Shown here piece after piece: positions 32,664 through 44,150 of a DNA stretch of 64,000 nucleotides. Origin of the DNA: Bicyclus anynana (Eukaryota > Arthropoda > Insecta > Lepidoptera > Nymphalidae); contig NC_069085.1 in assembly GCF_947172395.1 (NCBI RefSeq), forward strand, positions 5,302,112 through 5,366,111, given 5' to 3'. The notes beneath the pieces were generated by a model. That model was not told where the DNA came from and ran no database searches. It worked only from the letters and a program-made list of their open reading frames with translations. Within the stretch, counting starts at the first letter, position 1; each line of letters opens with the position of its first letter. The position numbers were made by a program, and so were the translations under genes.

Positions 32664-33734
32664 ATAGATTTGATCAAATATGGTCCAAATGTTTGTTCTA
32701 TTTATTTATAAAAGATACAAAGCAAATTTTGCAGCACTGTGCGTTGACTATTGCTTTAGGGCTGACGCTATTTGCATAAAAACAATAGGCAAAAGTATCG
32801 GATTCTAAACAATAGTTAGTTAGCGTGAAATTAATTCGCTCATTCCTTATTTGTATTCAAGTAAGTATAACAGGGTGAAACAAAAGGGTTGAATGCTATC
32901 GTCCTCTAACAACTTTGTTACTTTGCAAGCTTCGGTGATCTCAGTGAACAATTAATTTTAATTTCTAAATGAATTTAAGACAGTTATTCCGCGCTTTTTT
33001 CCAGATTTATATAATCAAAATTATTTTAAAAATGTATTTTACAAGTCTTATATGTCTATTTAGAAATGATCTATAATATCATCGTCATCGTCTATATTAT
33101 AAAGAGAAAAAAATTGTATTTAACGAATAAACTCAAAAAATTACCGTACTGAAAGAAATACAAAGCTAGCTTATCAGGGAGTAAAATAAATTATTTATGT
33201 TATACCCGTATACCGACGGATAAGGGATCTACTCGGGTGAATCCGTGAGATTTGACTAGTCAATAATAAAAACAAGAACAGTAAGCCCTCAATCGCACGA
33301 GAGTTTTTTTAACGGACGTTAAAAAAGCAATCAAATATAGAATGAAGTTAAATGAAGGTCTATTACCAACGCCCAAAATTTAAAATGCAACACTGCTCGT
33401 GTTGTATTTGAATGATTTTTAACGTTTGTCTTATGTCCAATGGTATTTTGGAGCTTAGAACTACATTATTCAAATGCGGTTTGGCCAGGATTACGGTAAT
33501 ATTGATGGACTCCACTACGATTACTATCAATTACCTATTACCTATAATGATTATTATCGTAACTAACGGCTTAACGTGCTGTCGGAGACCTTCCCGCTAC
33601 TATTTACCATTTCAAGTTCAAATTTCTAATAATAAAAGGCAATTCTTAGTTGACATAGAACAAAGAATTGCCTTTATTTATACTAAGAAAATTACTTTGC
33701 TATTAGATTTCTAGCTTTTGTAGTTCAGGTAATA
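32664..33734. other. AT-rich stretch, nothing recognised
   Basis: The 100-codon frame at 33412-33714 on + contains a 17-base inverted repeat (AGGCAATTCTT...AAGAATTGCC) and no motif, and is not called a gene. Confidence 0.5.
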
Positions 33735-34180
33735 TTATAGAGACACGAATATCTTAGCATTCCATGGATTCACCGTGCGGGTGCCAGGATCATCGCGTGG
33801 TAGAGAGAAAAACTCCGAGCAGAGTCCTGAACTTGTGACTGTACACAACAGGATGTAGGGTTAAGGAATTCCTTGATGATCGATCAACACTCCTCGTTTT
33901 CTGCTCGTGTTGTTCTCCCTGCCTAGCCAAATTTGGTAAGATCCTATTAGAGCAGTTGTGGATACTCGTTCTAATATAGAACTAGCTGCACTTCTAGAGA
34001 GGCCAAGGTCTTTAAAGCAAGTTATAAAGAGATTTTATTGGTAATTCTCTCGCACCTACTTCTACGGCGTACAGACTAACTACATAGCCATTTTTAGTTA
34101 GTTCATTTGTTGGGTCATAATATTTATTCACTTTTAGATTGTGGTCCTTCGGAATGTTAGTCTCCCACGGCACAGATATT
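33735..34180 (-). mobile_element. Retroelement family E, Pol C-terminal piece, copy E1
   Basis: The minus strand encodes, with breaks, VPWETNIPKDHN, DPTNELTKNGYVVSL, LIGSYQIWLGR and HEQKTRSVDRSSRN, typical of the carboxyl end of a retroelement polymerase protein. A close copy lies at 41025-41445. Confidence 0.7.
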
Positions 34181-34537
34181 GGTGATAATTAGTCGAAAAC
34201 TTAAAATTTAAGTTACGAGGGTTCCAAAGACGCCTTCGCATCGATCAATTATATCCTTCGATATTAGATTAGCACGTTTATTTAGCGAATGGTATACATA
34301 TTTACGTAACTTTCAGTTCAAAAGCAAACTGTTGGGCTAGACGGTGGTTGTAGCACCCGTGGGAATCTCGGGCTTTGCTTGTAAATAAATACGCCTCTAA
34401 TTAAGTTCTATTTTAGTTGGGGTATGGTCAACTAATTTCGATTGCGTCGGCGGTCCCTAGTCATGAGTACATTAACGTGATAGCTTCAGGACTTAGTTTC
34501 ATATCTCTTCCAAGTAATGTATTAATTTAAAATATAT

Positions 34538-34555
34538 CTATATATCATCATCATT

Positions 34556-34587
<32 letters not shown>

Positions 34588-34590
34588 TGT
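34538..34590. repeat. (CAT)n microsatellite
   Basis: About 13 near-perfect CAT units. The Asp/Met-rich frame across it is an artefact. Confidence 0.9.
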
Positions 34591-34749
34591 AGTGTTTGTG
34601 TATATATATACACCGGTAGTGGGAGAGAGCCGGCATTCTGTCTCTGGCATCGACAGAAGGCGGACGTGTGCTGCTGGCCATTATAGTGTATAACAGTGTA
34701 GTGGTGAGACGGTGACTTACTGCTATTACAGTAAGGATAAGGGACCTTA

Positions 34750-35066
34750 CAATCATAATCATCATCATCATCATATCAGTCAATGGACGTCTTATTCAGG
34801 ACATAGGCCTTTTGTAGGGACTTCCAAACATCACGACTGAGCCGTCTGCATCCAGCGAATCCCTGCGACTCGCTTGATTCCACCTGGTGGGGGGGTCGAC
34901 CAACACTGCGATTTCTAGTGCGGAATCACCTTTCCAGCACCTTGAGACTCCAACGTCCATCGGCTCTTAGAACTATTCGCCCCGCTCATTGCCACTTCAG
35001 CTGGGCGACTCGTTGAGCTATGTCGGTGACTTTGGTTCTTCTGCGGATCTCCTCATTTCTGATTCT
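34750..35066 (-). mobile_element. RTE-like LINE 3' fragment, degraded
   Basis: Same 3' region as the copies at 11.7 and 21 kb (CAATGGACGTC, CATAGGCCTTTTGTAGGGAC, TCTGCGGATCTCCTCATTTC) with indels and substitutions. (CAT)n on the 3' side. Confidence 0.85.
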
Positions 35067-35621
35067 GATTTATTTGTTAGCACAACACAAACTATACAGA
35101 CTGACATGACTTACACTAATACACTTAATTCATAATGCTGGTTTCAACACCTCTGATAACTTAATATACTTTACAGTTAGAGTATGTGGCACTTATCAGG
35201 TTGTTGGATAGTCTAACTTTGGGAATTTTTTGTTACTCTCGTACTTTAATTCGGTCAAATAACTACAAAACTTGCAAATAAGATAACAGACACTTACCTA
35301 CAGAAAGTGGCAAAACCAGCCGTTAAAAACTTGAAGTATCGCCGCCATGACTATTTTTGCCGCCAAGCAGCAGTATCTACTGTATTTCAGTCTGGAGAGC
35401 ATGGTTGCCTGTGTAAAAAAAAGGTACATGCTTGATGCGGCTTGCGATGAAAAACAGGATGTGCCACTTTAGAGGAAGGGTTCCGTACATGCCCCGCGAA
35501 TTGTTCTCTGTTTATTGGGTGATTAATTTCGACTTATCATCAGGTGGGCTATTAAATTTATCTTAGTGTAAAGCATATAATTTATTAATCTGCCACGTTG
35601 TATGGTTCCTGCCAGCCAGTT
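35067..35621. other. Unassigned stretch
   Basis: 35070-35150 may be part of another retroelement end (GCACAACACAAACTATACAG). No gene is recognised. Confidence 0.4.
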
Positions 35622-35756
35622 TGATACTGTTACTATCGCGTTAACGTAAACACGAATTTCTAAGGAATTGAAACAGCGCCATCTAGTGGCACTTTTGCAC
35701 AACTGCTTCAATTCCATATAAATTCATGTTTACGTCAACGCGATAGTAATAGTATG
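35622..35756. mobile_element. Short MITE with ~45-bp inverted ends
   Basis: GATACTGTTACTATCGCGTT...GGAATTGAA at the left is mirrored by TTCAATTCC...AACGCGATAGTAATAGTAT at the right. The centre contains CGCCATCTAGTGGCAC. Confidence 0.75.
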
Positions 35757-36126
35757 AAAATATTGAAAACTCCCACTAGAGCACTCCCAGAGCACTTTAC
35801 CAAATAGTCTATTGTGAAAAATTCTACGACGCCCAAGTCTTTAGATTTAATTTGAATTTCCTAACTGTAGTATATTTATTTTTATGTAGTTTATATGATA
35901 GACTGAACTTTAATTTTTATAATAATAAAGTTAACTGGGATCCGATAATCTGAGTGTAAAGTACAAATATTTTAGTGTAACATTTGCTACAAAAGTGATG
36001 AGATTTTATATCTATTTGAATCTTTAATTAAAACCGTCTCTATCTTTCGATTGCTCCTTTGTTCTCACTTAATTAGGAATGTTCCAGTTAATTCTAAAAT
36101 TCCATTTGATTGTAATGAAAATATGT

Positions 36127-36172
36127 GACTGATGTATTCGTATTCACATTTGTGTATACGAATACATCAGTC
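36127..36172. repeat. Perfect 17-bp-arm hairpin
   Basis: GACTGATGTATTCGTAT and ATACGAATACATCAGTC surround a 12-base loop. It could be the remnant of a small inverted-repeat element. Confidence 0.7.
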
Positions 36173-37043
36173 CAAGGGTTGAATGGATTGAAATTCGAAA
36201 TTTATTTTAGCTATGATGAAGATAATTAATACATATTAATAACAATACTGTTTTAATTAATCTACTACTTGCAATGCAAAAAGCGGTCTTGCAGGACTCG
36301 GCTAGGATAGTCCGCCGGTTTCTTCACCTGTCGCCCTGACCCCCGGCCGTTTGGTCTCCCTGCCGGGGTGAATCCTCCGCCCGGTGCATATAATATGTAT
36401 TTATGCAGTGTATATTTAAGTTTATTTATTTTGCGTATTTTAAGTAAGTTTATTTACTTTCCCTTTGGCTTTTTATTTATATTTATTTTGTACCGGGCGT
36501 GAGAGTTTGATTCATTTGGATAATAACAACAACATTTAAGTAGAGTCGAGGCAATTTCTGACTTTTAGATTTTATATAATTGTATCTACATCGTATAAAC
36601 ACGGAAACATCATGTATACATGTGAACACGAGAACATGAACAATTATAACAAAACATCGTTAGTATCGTATATCCATTTCCAACGTTTACTTTATGTTTT
36701 CATATCAATTAAAAGCTTTTTTTTATGAACGAAACGAACAAAAGCTTTTGAAAGCCTGATTGGAAAGGGGTGGAATTTAAATTGCGAATAAAAATGCGGT
36801 CTAATATTACTTTGGACGTTTTATTGCAAACCTATAGGTAGATTACCTTTTTTTCATTGAGTAAAGGTCAATTTTCACAATTCCTGTCACTAAAGATTGA
36901 CAGGCAGACATCGATTTAGTGATAACACTGCCTTTGTACAATGATTGTGGTTCATCATTATCATCACCATCATCATCAGCATCATCATCATTATTATCAT
37001 CATCATCACATCAATTAATTGTGATTACTTTGTATAAATCCAG
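36173..37043. other. Unassigned stretch with a (CAT)n run
   Basis: 36285-36400 is GC-rich (CCGGTTTCTTCACCTGTCGC, CCGGGGTGAATCCTCCGCC) and, with 36480-36530, looks like a repeat end. (CAT)n lies at 36955-37010. No gene. Confidence 0.4.
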
Positions 37044-37245
37044 TGGCCGTGACAGCCCAGTGGATATGACCTCTGCCTCCGTTTCCGGAGGGTGTGGGTT
37101 CGAATCCGGTCCGGGGCATACACCTCCTACTTTTCAGTTGTGTGAACATTTTAAGAAATTAAATATCACGTGTCTCAAACGGTGAAGGAAAATCATCGTG
37201 AGGAAATCTGCATACCAGAGAATTTGCGTGTGTGAAGTCTGCCAA
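37044..37245 (+). mobile_element. SINE-A copy A6 (cut by assembly gap)
   Basis: Head CCGTGACAGCCCAGTGG, GGGTTCGAATCCGG and body down to GTGAAGTCTGCCAA, where the gap begins. Confidence 0.9.
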
Positions 37246-37445
37246 NNNNNNNNNNNNNNNNNNNNNNNNNNNNNNNNNNNNNNNNNNNNNNNNNNNNNNN
37301 NNNNNNNNNNNNNNNNNNNNNNNNNNNNNNNNNNNNNNNNNNNNNNNNNNNNNNNNNNNNNNNNNNNNNNNNNNNNNNNNNNNNNNNNNNNNNNNNNNNN
37401 NNNNNNNNNNNNNNNNNNNNNNNNNNNNNNNNNNNNNNNNNNNNN
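37246..37445. other. Assembly gap (200 N)
   Basis: Exactly 200 unknown bases inside or next to SINE A6. Open frames drawn across it are meaningless. Confidence 1.
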
Positions 37446-38551
37446 ACAATTTTATTAAAAATTGTTATTACAACTGTAAGAAAGTAAAAAGAAATATTAT
37501 TTCATTGAAAATACAGATATTGCCTATAAGCCTTAATTTCGTTATTCTCTCAAAGGTTTCCTTCAGAATAAGTTGGAAAAGGTAAATTGATATTCTACGG
37601 TGAATTTCAGACCATAAAGGAAACCGAATTCTTTACAAATAGACAAACTAGACGTTTCAAAAGTACTTGTAAACCAAGCCGACTTAAAATAAATCAATTT
37701 ATACTATAATTTAAATTAGATTTTAAAAATGATAATAAATGAATAATTAAAAAATAACCAAAATTGCATGTATTTTTTGCTAATATGCTTTCCATGCTGG
37801 GTAGTGTACAAATTATTATTAACACATCTATCAATTAGTCATAAAAATATATTTAAATTAATAAAAAAATTTAAACATATACGAGTACATTCTTTACTTA
37901 AACAAAAAGTCGAGTTTTTACTTTCGATTCGATGAAAGTTCTAGAACTGCATTCTAAATTACAAGTGTCCTATTATCGAATACGGAGGTCGGCAAGTAAA
38001 AATTTCACAAATGTTTAGTGCCATTTTGATAAAGCATTTTACAGTAACATACTGTTAGATTTCATGAAAGGAAGATCTCTAATTTATAAGAAAATTAAAA
38101 TTCATTTATTTCAATCAGGCTTATTTTACGAGCACTTTTAAAACGTCAAGTTAAGTCATGATTTAATGAAAAAAAAAGAATGGTGGCAAGTAAAGTCGAA
38201 AACTTAAAACTAAAATTACGAGGGTTCCAAACGCACTTTGGTCCGAGAAGAAGACGAGAAAAAGTAACAAACACAGCTAATAACGTATAAAATACGGTAG
38301 CTTCGACAATGCAAGTTGAACTACGAACATCAGCTTATTCTCTATAGAGGTATTCCAGGGTCAAAGCGGTGAAAAGGCAGCCGACCCTAAACCGTTTATC
38401 AAGGAAATTTATCGCTCACGGAAAGATTCTATTTTATCTTCACGAGAAATGTCGACGTTGCTTACGTATATCGTATGGTTGCTTACGTAGGTTCGTAGAT
38501 ATTCATAACTGAAAACTTTATCTATCATTGACTTTTAAACCAGCACGGCTA
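37446..38551. other. AT-rich stretch
   Basis: 38195-38240 (TCGAAAACTTAAAACTAAAA, TACGAGGGTTCCAAAC) is similar to 34193-34235, a short conserved intergenic motif. No gene is seen. Confidence 0.45.
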
Positions 38552-38696
38552 ATCTCTAACAATGTTTTGTATAACTCGCAAATGCGAGTTTCGAATTTAC
38601 CTTTTTCGCACTGTCTAACACGATACTATAGAATGAGAAAGATAGAGGTGAATTCGAAACTCGCACTTGCGAGTTATACAAAGTATTGTTACAGAA
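38552..38696. mobile_element. MITE M3 (same family as M1)
   Basis: The right end CAAAGTATTGTTACAGAA and left end CTAACAATGTTTTGTATAAC are inverted, with ACTCGCAAATGCGAG/CTCGCACTTGCGAG inside and the CTAACACGATACTATAG core. TA follows the right end. Confidence 0.85.
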
Positions 38697-38771
38697 TAGC
38701 TGTTCGGTACATTTATATAAAAGCTGTTACCACAACAGACGATCGATTGCTTCTACTCAACTGAAACTTTT

Positions 38772-38985
38772 TGGCTGGTGGAGCCTTCGGCCGTGGCTAG
38801 TTACCACCCTATCGGCAAAGACGTAAGCAATTTAACGTTCCGGTACGATGTCGTGTAGAAACCAAAAGGGGTGAGGATTTTCATCCTACTCCTAACAAGT
38901 TAGCCCACTTCCATCTTAGATTGCATCATCACTTAGCATCAGGTGAAAATTTGGTCAAAGGCTAACTTATAGAATGTAGACAATA
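38772..38985 (+). mobile_element. SINE-B copy B5 (5'-truncated)
   Basis: Starts at GGCTGGTGGAGCCTTCGGCC and runs to GGCTAACTTATAGAATG and an A-rich tail. Confidence 0.85.
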
Positions 38986-39858
38986 AAAAAAGTGTCTGAA
39001 AAACTATATACATCCCCTACTTTAAGGATCGGGGAGTTTTTACAATTAGTCATTATGGTACAACTGATTGATTGAATAAATTAATTTTTTTAAAACTAAT
39101 TTTCCATCTCGATGAGAATAAAGTAAAGTAGGTAGGTAAATTTTTTAAATTTTTCAACACCATTTTAAATGACGTAGGTTTATATACTAAAATCAGTAAT
39201 AAAAATTTTTAAAACACTCATTAAGCAGTATTTATCTATAGTTTTAAACAATATATACAACACAATTTAAACTATTTTACTTCATAAAAAATACATGAAA
39301 TTGTTTGAAGTTACTATTGTATATTCATGACTGTAAATACTACGAGCTTCCTTCATAGATTAGGAGCGTAAGCATAACGCCTCAGCGACCTTTATTACCC
39401 TTGATATAAGCTTTGGTCGGGTTGCTATAATAAATAAATGGTTCCGTAAATTAGATAAGATAAATAAAATAATTTACGAAATCAAAATAAATTTCTAAAG
39501 AGAAACAGCACCTACCTACCTTTTTTAAGGTTAAGTTTATGCAGGCCATTTTTTATTTCATTTAAAAGTTATTTATTACGGTAAAAGAACACTTTATGGA
39601 GTATCGTCTAATATCTCATATATTTTTTATTTGTATTGATGGTTAGATAATATGTACAATCACAAACCATGAAAAATGTTTTTTTTTTTATTTTTATAAA
39701 AAGGGCTGTCTGTGCGGTCAGTTCTTTAAAATTTAAATAACATACCTACAGCTTATGTTGCCTAGAAGCTTTACTGATAGTTTGAACCACAGTTAAACCA
39801 CTAGCTATGTAGATGATAATATTGGAGGTATTTTGAACATTTCAGACAATATACTTAA
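38986..39858. other. AT-rich stretch, nothing recognised
   Basis: No coding frame, hairpin or known repeat stands out. Confidence 0.5.
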
Positions 39859-40037
39859 TCTATATAAAGCTGAAGTGTTTGTTTGTTTGATTGAACACGC
39901 TAATCTCAGGAACTACTGGTCCGATTTGAAAAATTCTTTCAGTATTAGATAGCCCGTTTATCGAGGAAGGAATATATTATCCCCATATTCCTACGGAAAC
40001 GGGAACCACGCGAGTGAAACTGCGCGGAGTCAGCTAG
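39859..40037 (+). mobile_element. Helitron-like element H2
   Basis: TCTATATAAAGCTGAAG start, AGGAACTACTGGTCCGATTT, TTCCTACGGAAACGGGAACC, and a CAGCTAG end. Closely related to H1. It abuts H4. Confidence 0.7.
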
Positions 40038-40249
40038 TAGTCTTATAAAGGTGAAAGTTCGTGTAAGTGTAAGTGTGTATGTTTCTTCCTCCTATGCGTT
40101 GCGGCTACTGAAGGGATTTGGCTGAAATTTGGAATGGTAATAGATTTTACTTTGGATTAACACAAAGGCAACTTTTCATCCTGGAAAAGGTTCCTGCGGG
40201 TATTGTGAAAAACTAAATTCACGCGGTCGAAGAAGCATGCGTCCGCTAG
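40038..40249 (+). mobile_element. Helitron-like element H4
   Basis: CTTATAAAGGTGAAAGTTCG start, GCGGCTACTGAAGG, TTACTTTGGATTAACACA, and GCATGCGTCCGCTAG at the end. Same family as H5, H6 and H7 but a different family from the adjoining H2. Confidence 0.7.
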
Positions 40250-40339
40250 TAAACAATGAATATTAAATCACTAACAAACAATAGTCACGGTGAAATTAAT
40301 TGAGTACCTACTCTCTCCAAGCATAATTTGGAAACAAAA

Positions 40340-40520
40340 CAATGTTAGGCTCGAGGCCCTGACGCCTTGTCCCAAACTTCTTCGAAGATCTTATCGAACA
40401 AATCCTTTGTGCCATAAAAGCTTCCATCACATAAATGAAAACTTAAATTAGTCCGAAATACCACCATCAAAAGCTTTATACAGCCATCTGGATTCCCGCT
40501 TTTATTTAAGTTATTCTAAA
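40340..40520. repeat. Segment paralogous to 53150-53330
   Basis: Shared blocks: AACAAATCCTTTGT, CTTCCATCACATAAATGAAA / CTCCATCCCCTAAATGAAA, ACTTAAATTAG. A second shared block follows about 1.3 kb on at both loci (41640-41740 and 54580-54690). Confidence 0.55.
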
Positions 40521-40704
40521 TACGAACTGTCTGAACAATGCTAAATTTGAAAGTATAATTGTTTACAGATACTTTAAAAGAATTTTAGCTAACTTAATGT
40601 TTAAATTATATAAAAGCTGTGTTCAGTAATCTCTGTTATCTGAAAATGTAATTTTTTAATAAAATTATTTTCGAAAGCTTTATAATATTGAGATATGAAG
40701 ATTT

Positions 40705-40915
40705 TTCTCTACTACAATGAGACGAATACCTGAGCATGGATCCATGGATTTACCGTGCGGGTGCTGGTTTTATCGCGTGATAGAGAAAAAAACTCCTGGA
40801 ATTGTGACCAAAGGATGTAGGGTTAAGGAATTCCTTGACTATCGAATAACACTCCCTTCCTCCCTTAGTGTTGTTCTCTCTGTCTATGCAAATTTGGTAA
40901 AATTCTTTCAAAACT
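40705..40915 (-). mobile_element. Retroelement family E, copy E3 (partial)
   Basis: GGATTTACCGTGCGGGTGCT, GGATGTAGGGTTAAGGAATT and TATGCAAATTTGGTAAAATT match part of E1/E2. Confidence 0.65.
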
Positions 40916-41024
40916 AATTTTACATCTTGATGAGAATAAAGTTAAGTATAGTATTAAGATATTTCAATACCGTTTTAAATGACGAATAAGAGCAGATTTG
41001 AATACCCGTTATAGTAAGAGGCGA

Positions 41025-41445
41025 ATATCTTTGCATACCATGGATTCACCGTACGGGTGCCGGATCCATCGCGTAGTAGAGAGAAAAACTCCGAGCAGAT
41101 TCCTGAACTTGTGACTACAGGATGTAGGGTTAAGGAATTCCTTGACGATCGATCAACACTCCCCGTTCTCTGCTCGTGTTGTTCTCCGTGCCTAGCCAAA
41201 TTTGGTAAGATCCTATTAGAGCAGCTTTGGATACTCGTTCTAATATATAACTAGCTGCCCTTCTAGAGAGGCCAAGGTCTTTAAGCAAGTTATAGAGAGA
41301 TTTTGCTGGTAATCCTCTCGCACCTACTTTTACGGCTCACAGACTAACTACATAGCCATTTTTAGTTAGTTCATTTGTTAGGTTATAACATTTATTTACT
41401 TTTATACTGTGGTCCTTCGGAATGTTAGTCTCCCACGGCACAGTA
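41025..41445 (-). mobile_element. Retroelement family E, copy E2
   Basis: The minus strand gives SLTLHPVVTSSGICSEFF, GREQHEQRTGSV-like and NELTKNGYVVS segments with frameshifts. Very similar to E1. The 74-codon frame at 40975-41199 is a piece of this element, not a host gene. Confidence 0.7.
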
Positions 41446-41996
41446 AGCTCTAAAAGAACCTAATCTTTTAAAAAATATGTAAATTTTGGGAGGACATCGC
41501 CATCTATTTGCAAACTTGCTTCAACGCAGCATAATCAAATGATTTTCACTGTCACAACTAGGCCACATTGCCTCGTATAACTTAGTTGAGTAAAAACAAA
41601 ATGAAGTAATTTTAATATCCCGCATCTGCATTGCGGTACAGAGCACTTACTAAACGGTTTTAATATTAAAATTAAAAGCTTTTATACGAGTAAAGTGAAT
41701 GGACGCATCATACCAAATAGCTTTTAAAAGCGGGACGGAGAGATGTGAGAGCTGCAAAAGTTCTAGCCTTTTTATCCCTGTATTACCTAGATATTTTCAT
41801 TAATTTCTGAACGGAGTTTAATTGGATATTAATGTCGGAAAATTCTGAATTCGTGTTAAAATCGTTACTAAGTGCTTGTAAAATTTTCAAGTAGACAATT
41901 AATGCAATTACCTTATTAATTAGTGATTATATGTCATACGTGTAGTACAAGCAAACAACAGCAAATAAAATGTTTCTTTATGTTTGTCCGTCCGGG
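41446..41996. other. Stretch with second paralogous block
   Basis: 41640-41740 (ACTTACTAAACGG, AAAATTAAAAGCTTTT, ACGAGTAAAGTGAATG) matches 54580-54690. No gene. Confidence 0.5.
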
Positions 41997-42321
41997 AGCT
42001 GTGATAGCCCAGAGGAAGCCGTGATAGCCTAGTGGACGACCTTTGCCTCCGATTCCAGTGGGTGTGGGTTCGAATCCGGTCCGAGGCATGCACCTCCAAC
42101 TTTTTAGTATTATGCATTTTAAGAAATTAAATATCACGTGTCTCAAACGGTAAAGGAAAAACATCGTGAGGAAACTTGCATACCAGATAATTTTCTTAAT
42201 TTTCTGCGTGTGTGAAGTCTGCCAATCCGCATTGGGCCAGCGTGGTGGACTATTGGCCTCTCTTTCTGAGAGGAGACTTGAGCTCGGCAGTGTGCCGAAT
42301 ATGGTTTGATAATGATGATGA
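41997..42321 (+). mobile_element. SINE-A copy A7 with duplicated head
   Basis: The A-box unit occurs twice: GCTGTGATAGCCCAG at 41997 and GCCGTGATAGCCTAGTGG at 42018, then the normal body and a GATGATGA end. Confidence 0.9.
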
Positions 42322-42896
42322 ATGATATAGTTTGTCTGATAATATTCTTCCAAGATAGAATCAAAAAACTTTCTACGTTATCATAATTGTAGAGGCAGTC
42401 AAGTGGAGTAAAATCTTGTCTAAAATTAAATGAAAGACTCTCTTAAAATTTAATTTGAACAAAAAAGAATCCGGTAAAAATTTAATAAGCCTACCTTATT
42501 TTGTTCTACAAAGAGAACTCAGAAAAGGGACTCGGGAATACGATATTGTGAGATGAGACTCTAAACGTAACAGGGAGGAAAATAAATTATGTCTCATTTA
42601 TACAAGTACTTATCCAATATTTACTTTTATTAATTTTCTACCCTTGGGACCTTTATTGGATTCAAAGGCTTCGGAGGCCCGAAAGATTCATCTTAAGATA
42701 AGAAATATTTTTATAAGAAAAAATGATAAACCTGTTTAAGAAAGTCCTTAAAGACTTGGGTCTTAATATTATTAAAGAGAACTTCTTAATATATTAAGAA
42801 TTATTTACTTTATTTTAAATTTACGTTTAAATATCAGATACTAACTTACACGACATTGTTGAACATTGTCAGTAACAAATTTTAATATGTAACGAT
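42322..42896. other. AT-rich stretch, nothing recognised
   Basis: Only AT-rich sequence with short palindromes such as TTCTTAATATATTAAGAA. Confidence 0.5.
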
Positions 42897-43218
42897 TTTT
42901 TTTTTATTGTTTACAAGTTAGCCCTTGACTACAATCTCACCTGATGGTAGTGATGATGTAGTCTTAGATGGACGCGGGCTAATTTGTAAGGAGGAGGAAA
43001 ATCCACACCCCTTTCGGTTTCTACATGGCATCGTACCGGAACGCTAAATCGCTTGGCGGTACGTCTTTGCCGGTAGTGTGGTAACTAGCCACGGCCGAAG
43101 CCTCCCACTAGCCAGACCTGGACCAATTAAGAAAATCTCAGTCTGCCCAGCCGGGGATCGAACCCAGGATCTCCGTTTTGTAAATCCACCGCGCATACCA
43201 CTGCGCCACGGAGGCCGT
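42897..43218 (-). mobile_element. SINE-B copy B6 (full length)
   Basis: Complete reverse copy with GGGTTCGATCCCCGGCTGGG and GGCCTCCGTGGCGCAGTGG at its 5' end and an A-rich 3' end. Confidence 0.9.
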
Positions 43219-43599
43219 AAATTTTTACATAATCAACCCCTTTCGGAACGAAAATAGCAATTGTGACGAAGTATTTGAAAATAATGTACTAATATTAAAC
43301 ATCTTTATATTTACTTTATTTACATCTTATAAAATGTACATGTTTTTAACTTAGATGTACAACTTTGCCTAGTTTATTTTTTTTAATGTGACCGTTAAAA
43401 GTCCATACAAAAAAATCGTTAAACATAAAAAAATAATTAGACCCGTTTTTTGGACTGCTGCAAAAAAAAAATATTTTGCAGTAGAAAAAACTAACCACCC
43501 ACCCCTCGGTGACGAGTCCGATCGCTTTTACCTTTGAGCTATTGAGTATGAGTGATGTACCTAATTAGTTTTAACCTATTTTATCGTAGTTTATAGGTA

Positions 43600-43775
43600 T
43601 AGGATGTTGGACTGGGTAAGTGGCAGCACCTGAACTGAGTTCTAACTAAAAATCAGTGCTGTATACTTATTTTAATATGAAGTATGTAACAAAATTCTGA
43701 GTCCGTGCCTTTTTATACGTTACATGATAGTAACATTACGTCAAAATAAATAACTTTCTTTCTTTTTTATTCTTT
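43600..43775 (+). mobile_element. Retroelement 3' end with AATAAA and TTTC tail
   Basis: GTGGCAGCACCTGAACTGAG, AAAATCAGTGCTGTATACT, GAAGTATGTAAC and AAATAAATAACTTTC then T-rich. Parallel to 9835-10050. Confidence 0.6.
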
Positions 43776-44083
43776 TCTATTAGTTACAATTATTAACAAC
43801 GTATTCGTAAGTACAATTCTAGCTACGCCGTAGCAGTCCCAGGCGTAGAGAAAGTTTTGTAAGTAAAGCTGAAACGGATTTTCCAGATTTAATTATTTCA
43901 CACAGAAAAGCCATATAACTGCACATTTTAAAGTCAAGTTTACCACTTCATACAACTTTCGTGCAAGTTCAAACCGTAACCGAAGTTCCTAGCACGTCTC
44001 ACGTATCAGCATGGGACGGTCTTCACCTTACTGCCGATATAAGTACAAGTAGTCTGTAGTTTCTAGGAAAAAGATATTCATAT
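43776..44083. other. Flank of the full-length LINE
   Basis: AT-rich with no recognised gene. It ends at the target duplication of the LINE. Confidence 0.5.
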
Positions 44084-44150
44084 ACTGATATTACTGATGA
44101 TGATGCCTCAAAGCCGATTTCGGCTATAGCGACGCTTCAGACTCCTCAAA

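Noticed and set aside
37159..37585. Open frames running through the run of N
   Set aside because: They cross an assembly gap of unknown bases and carry no evidence of coding.
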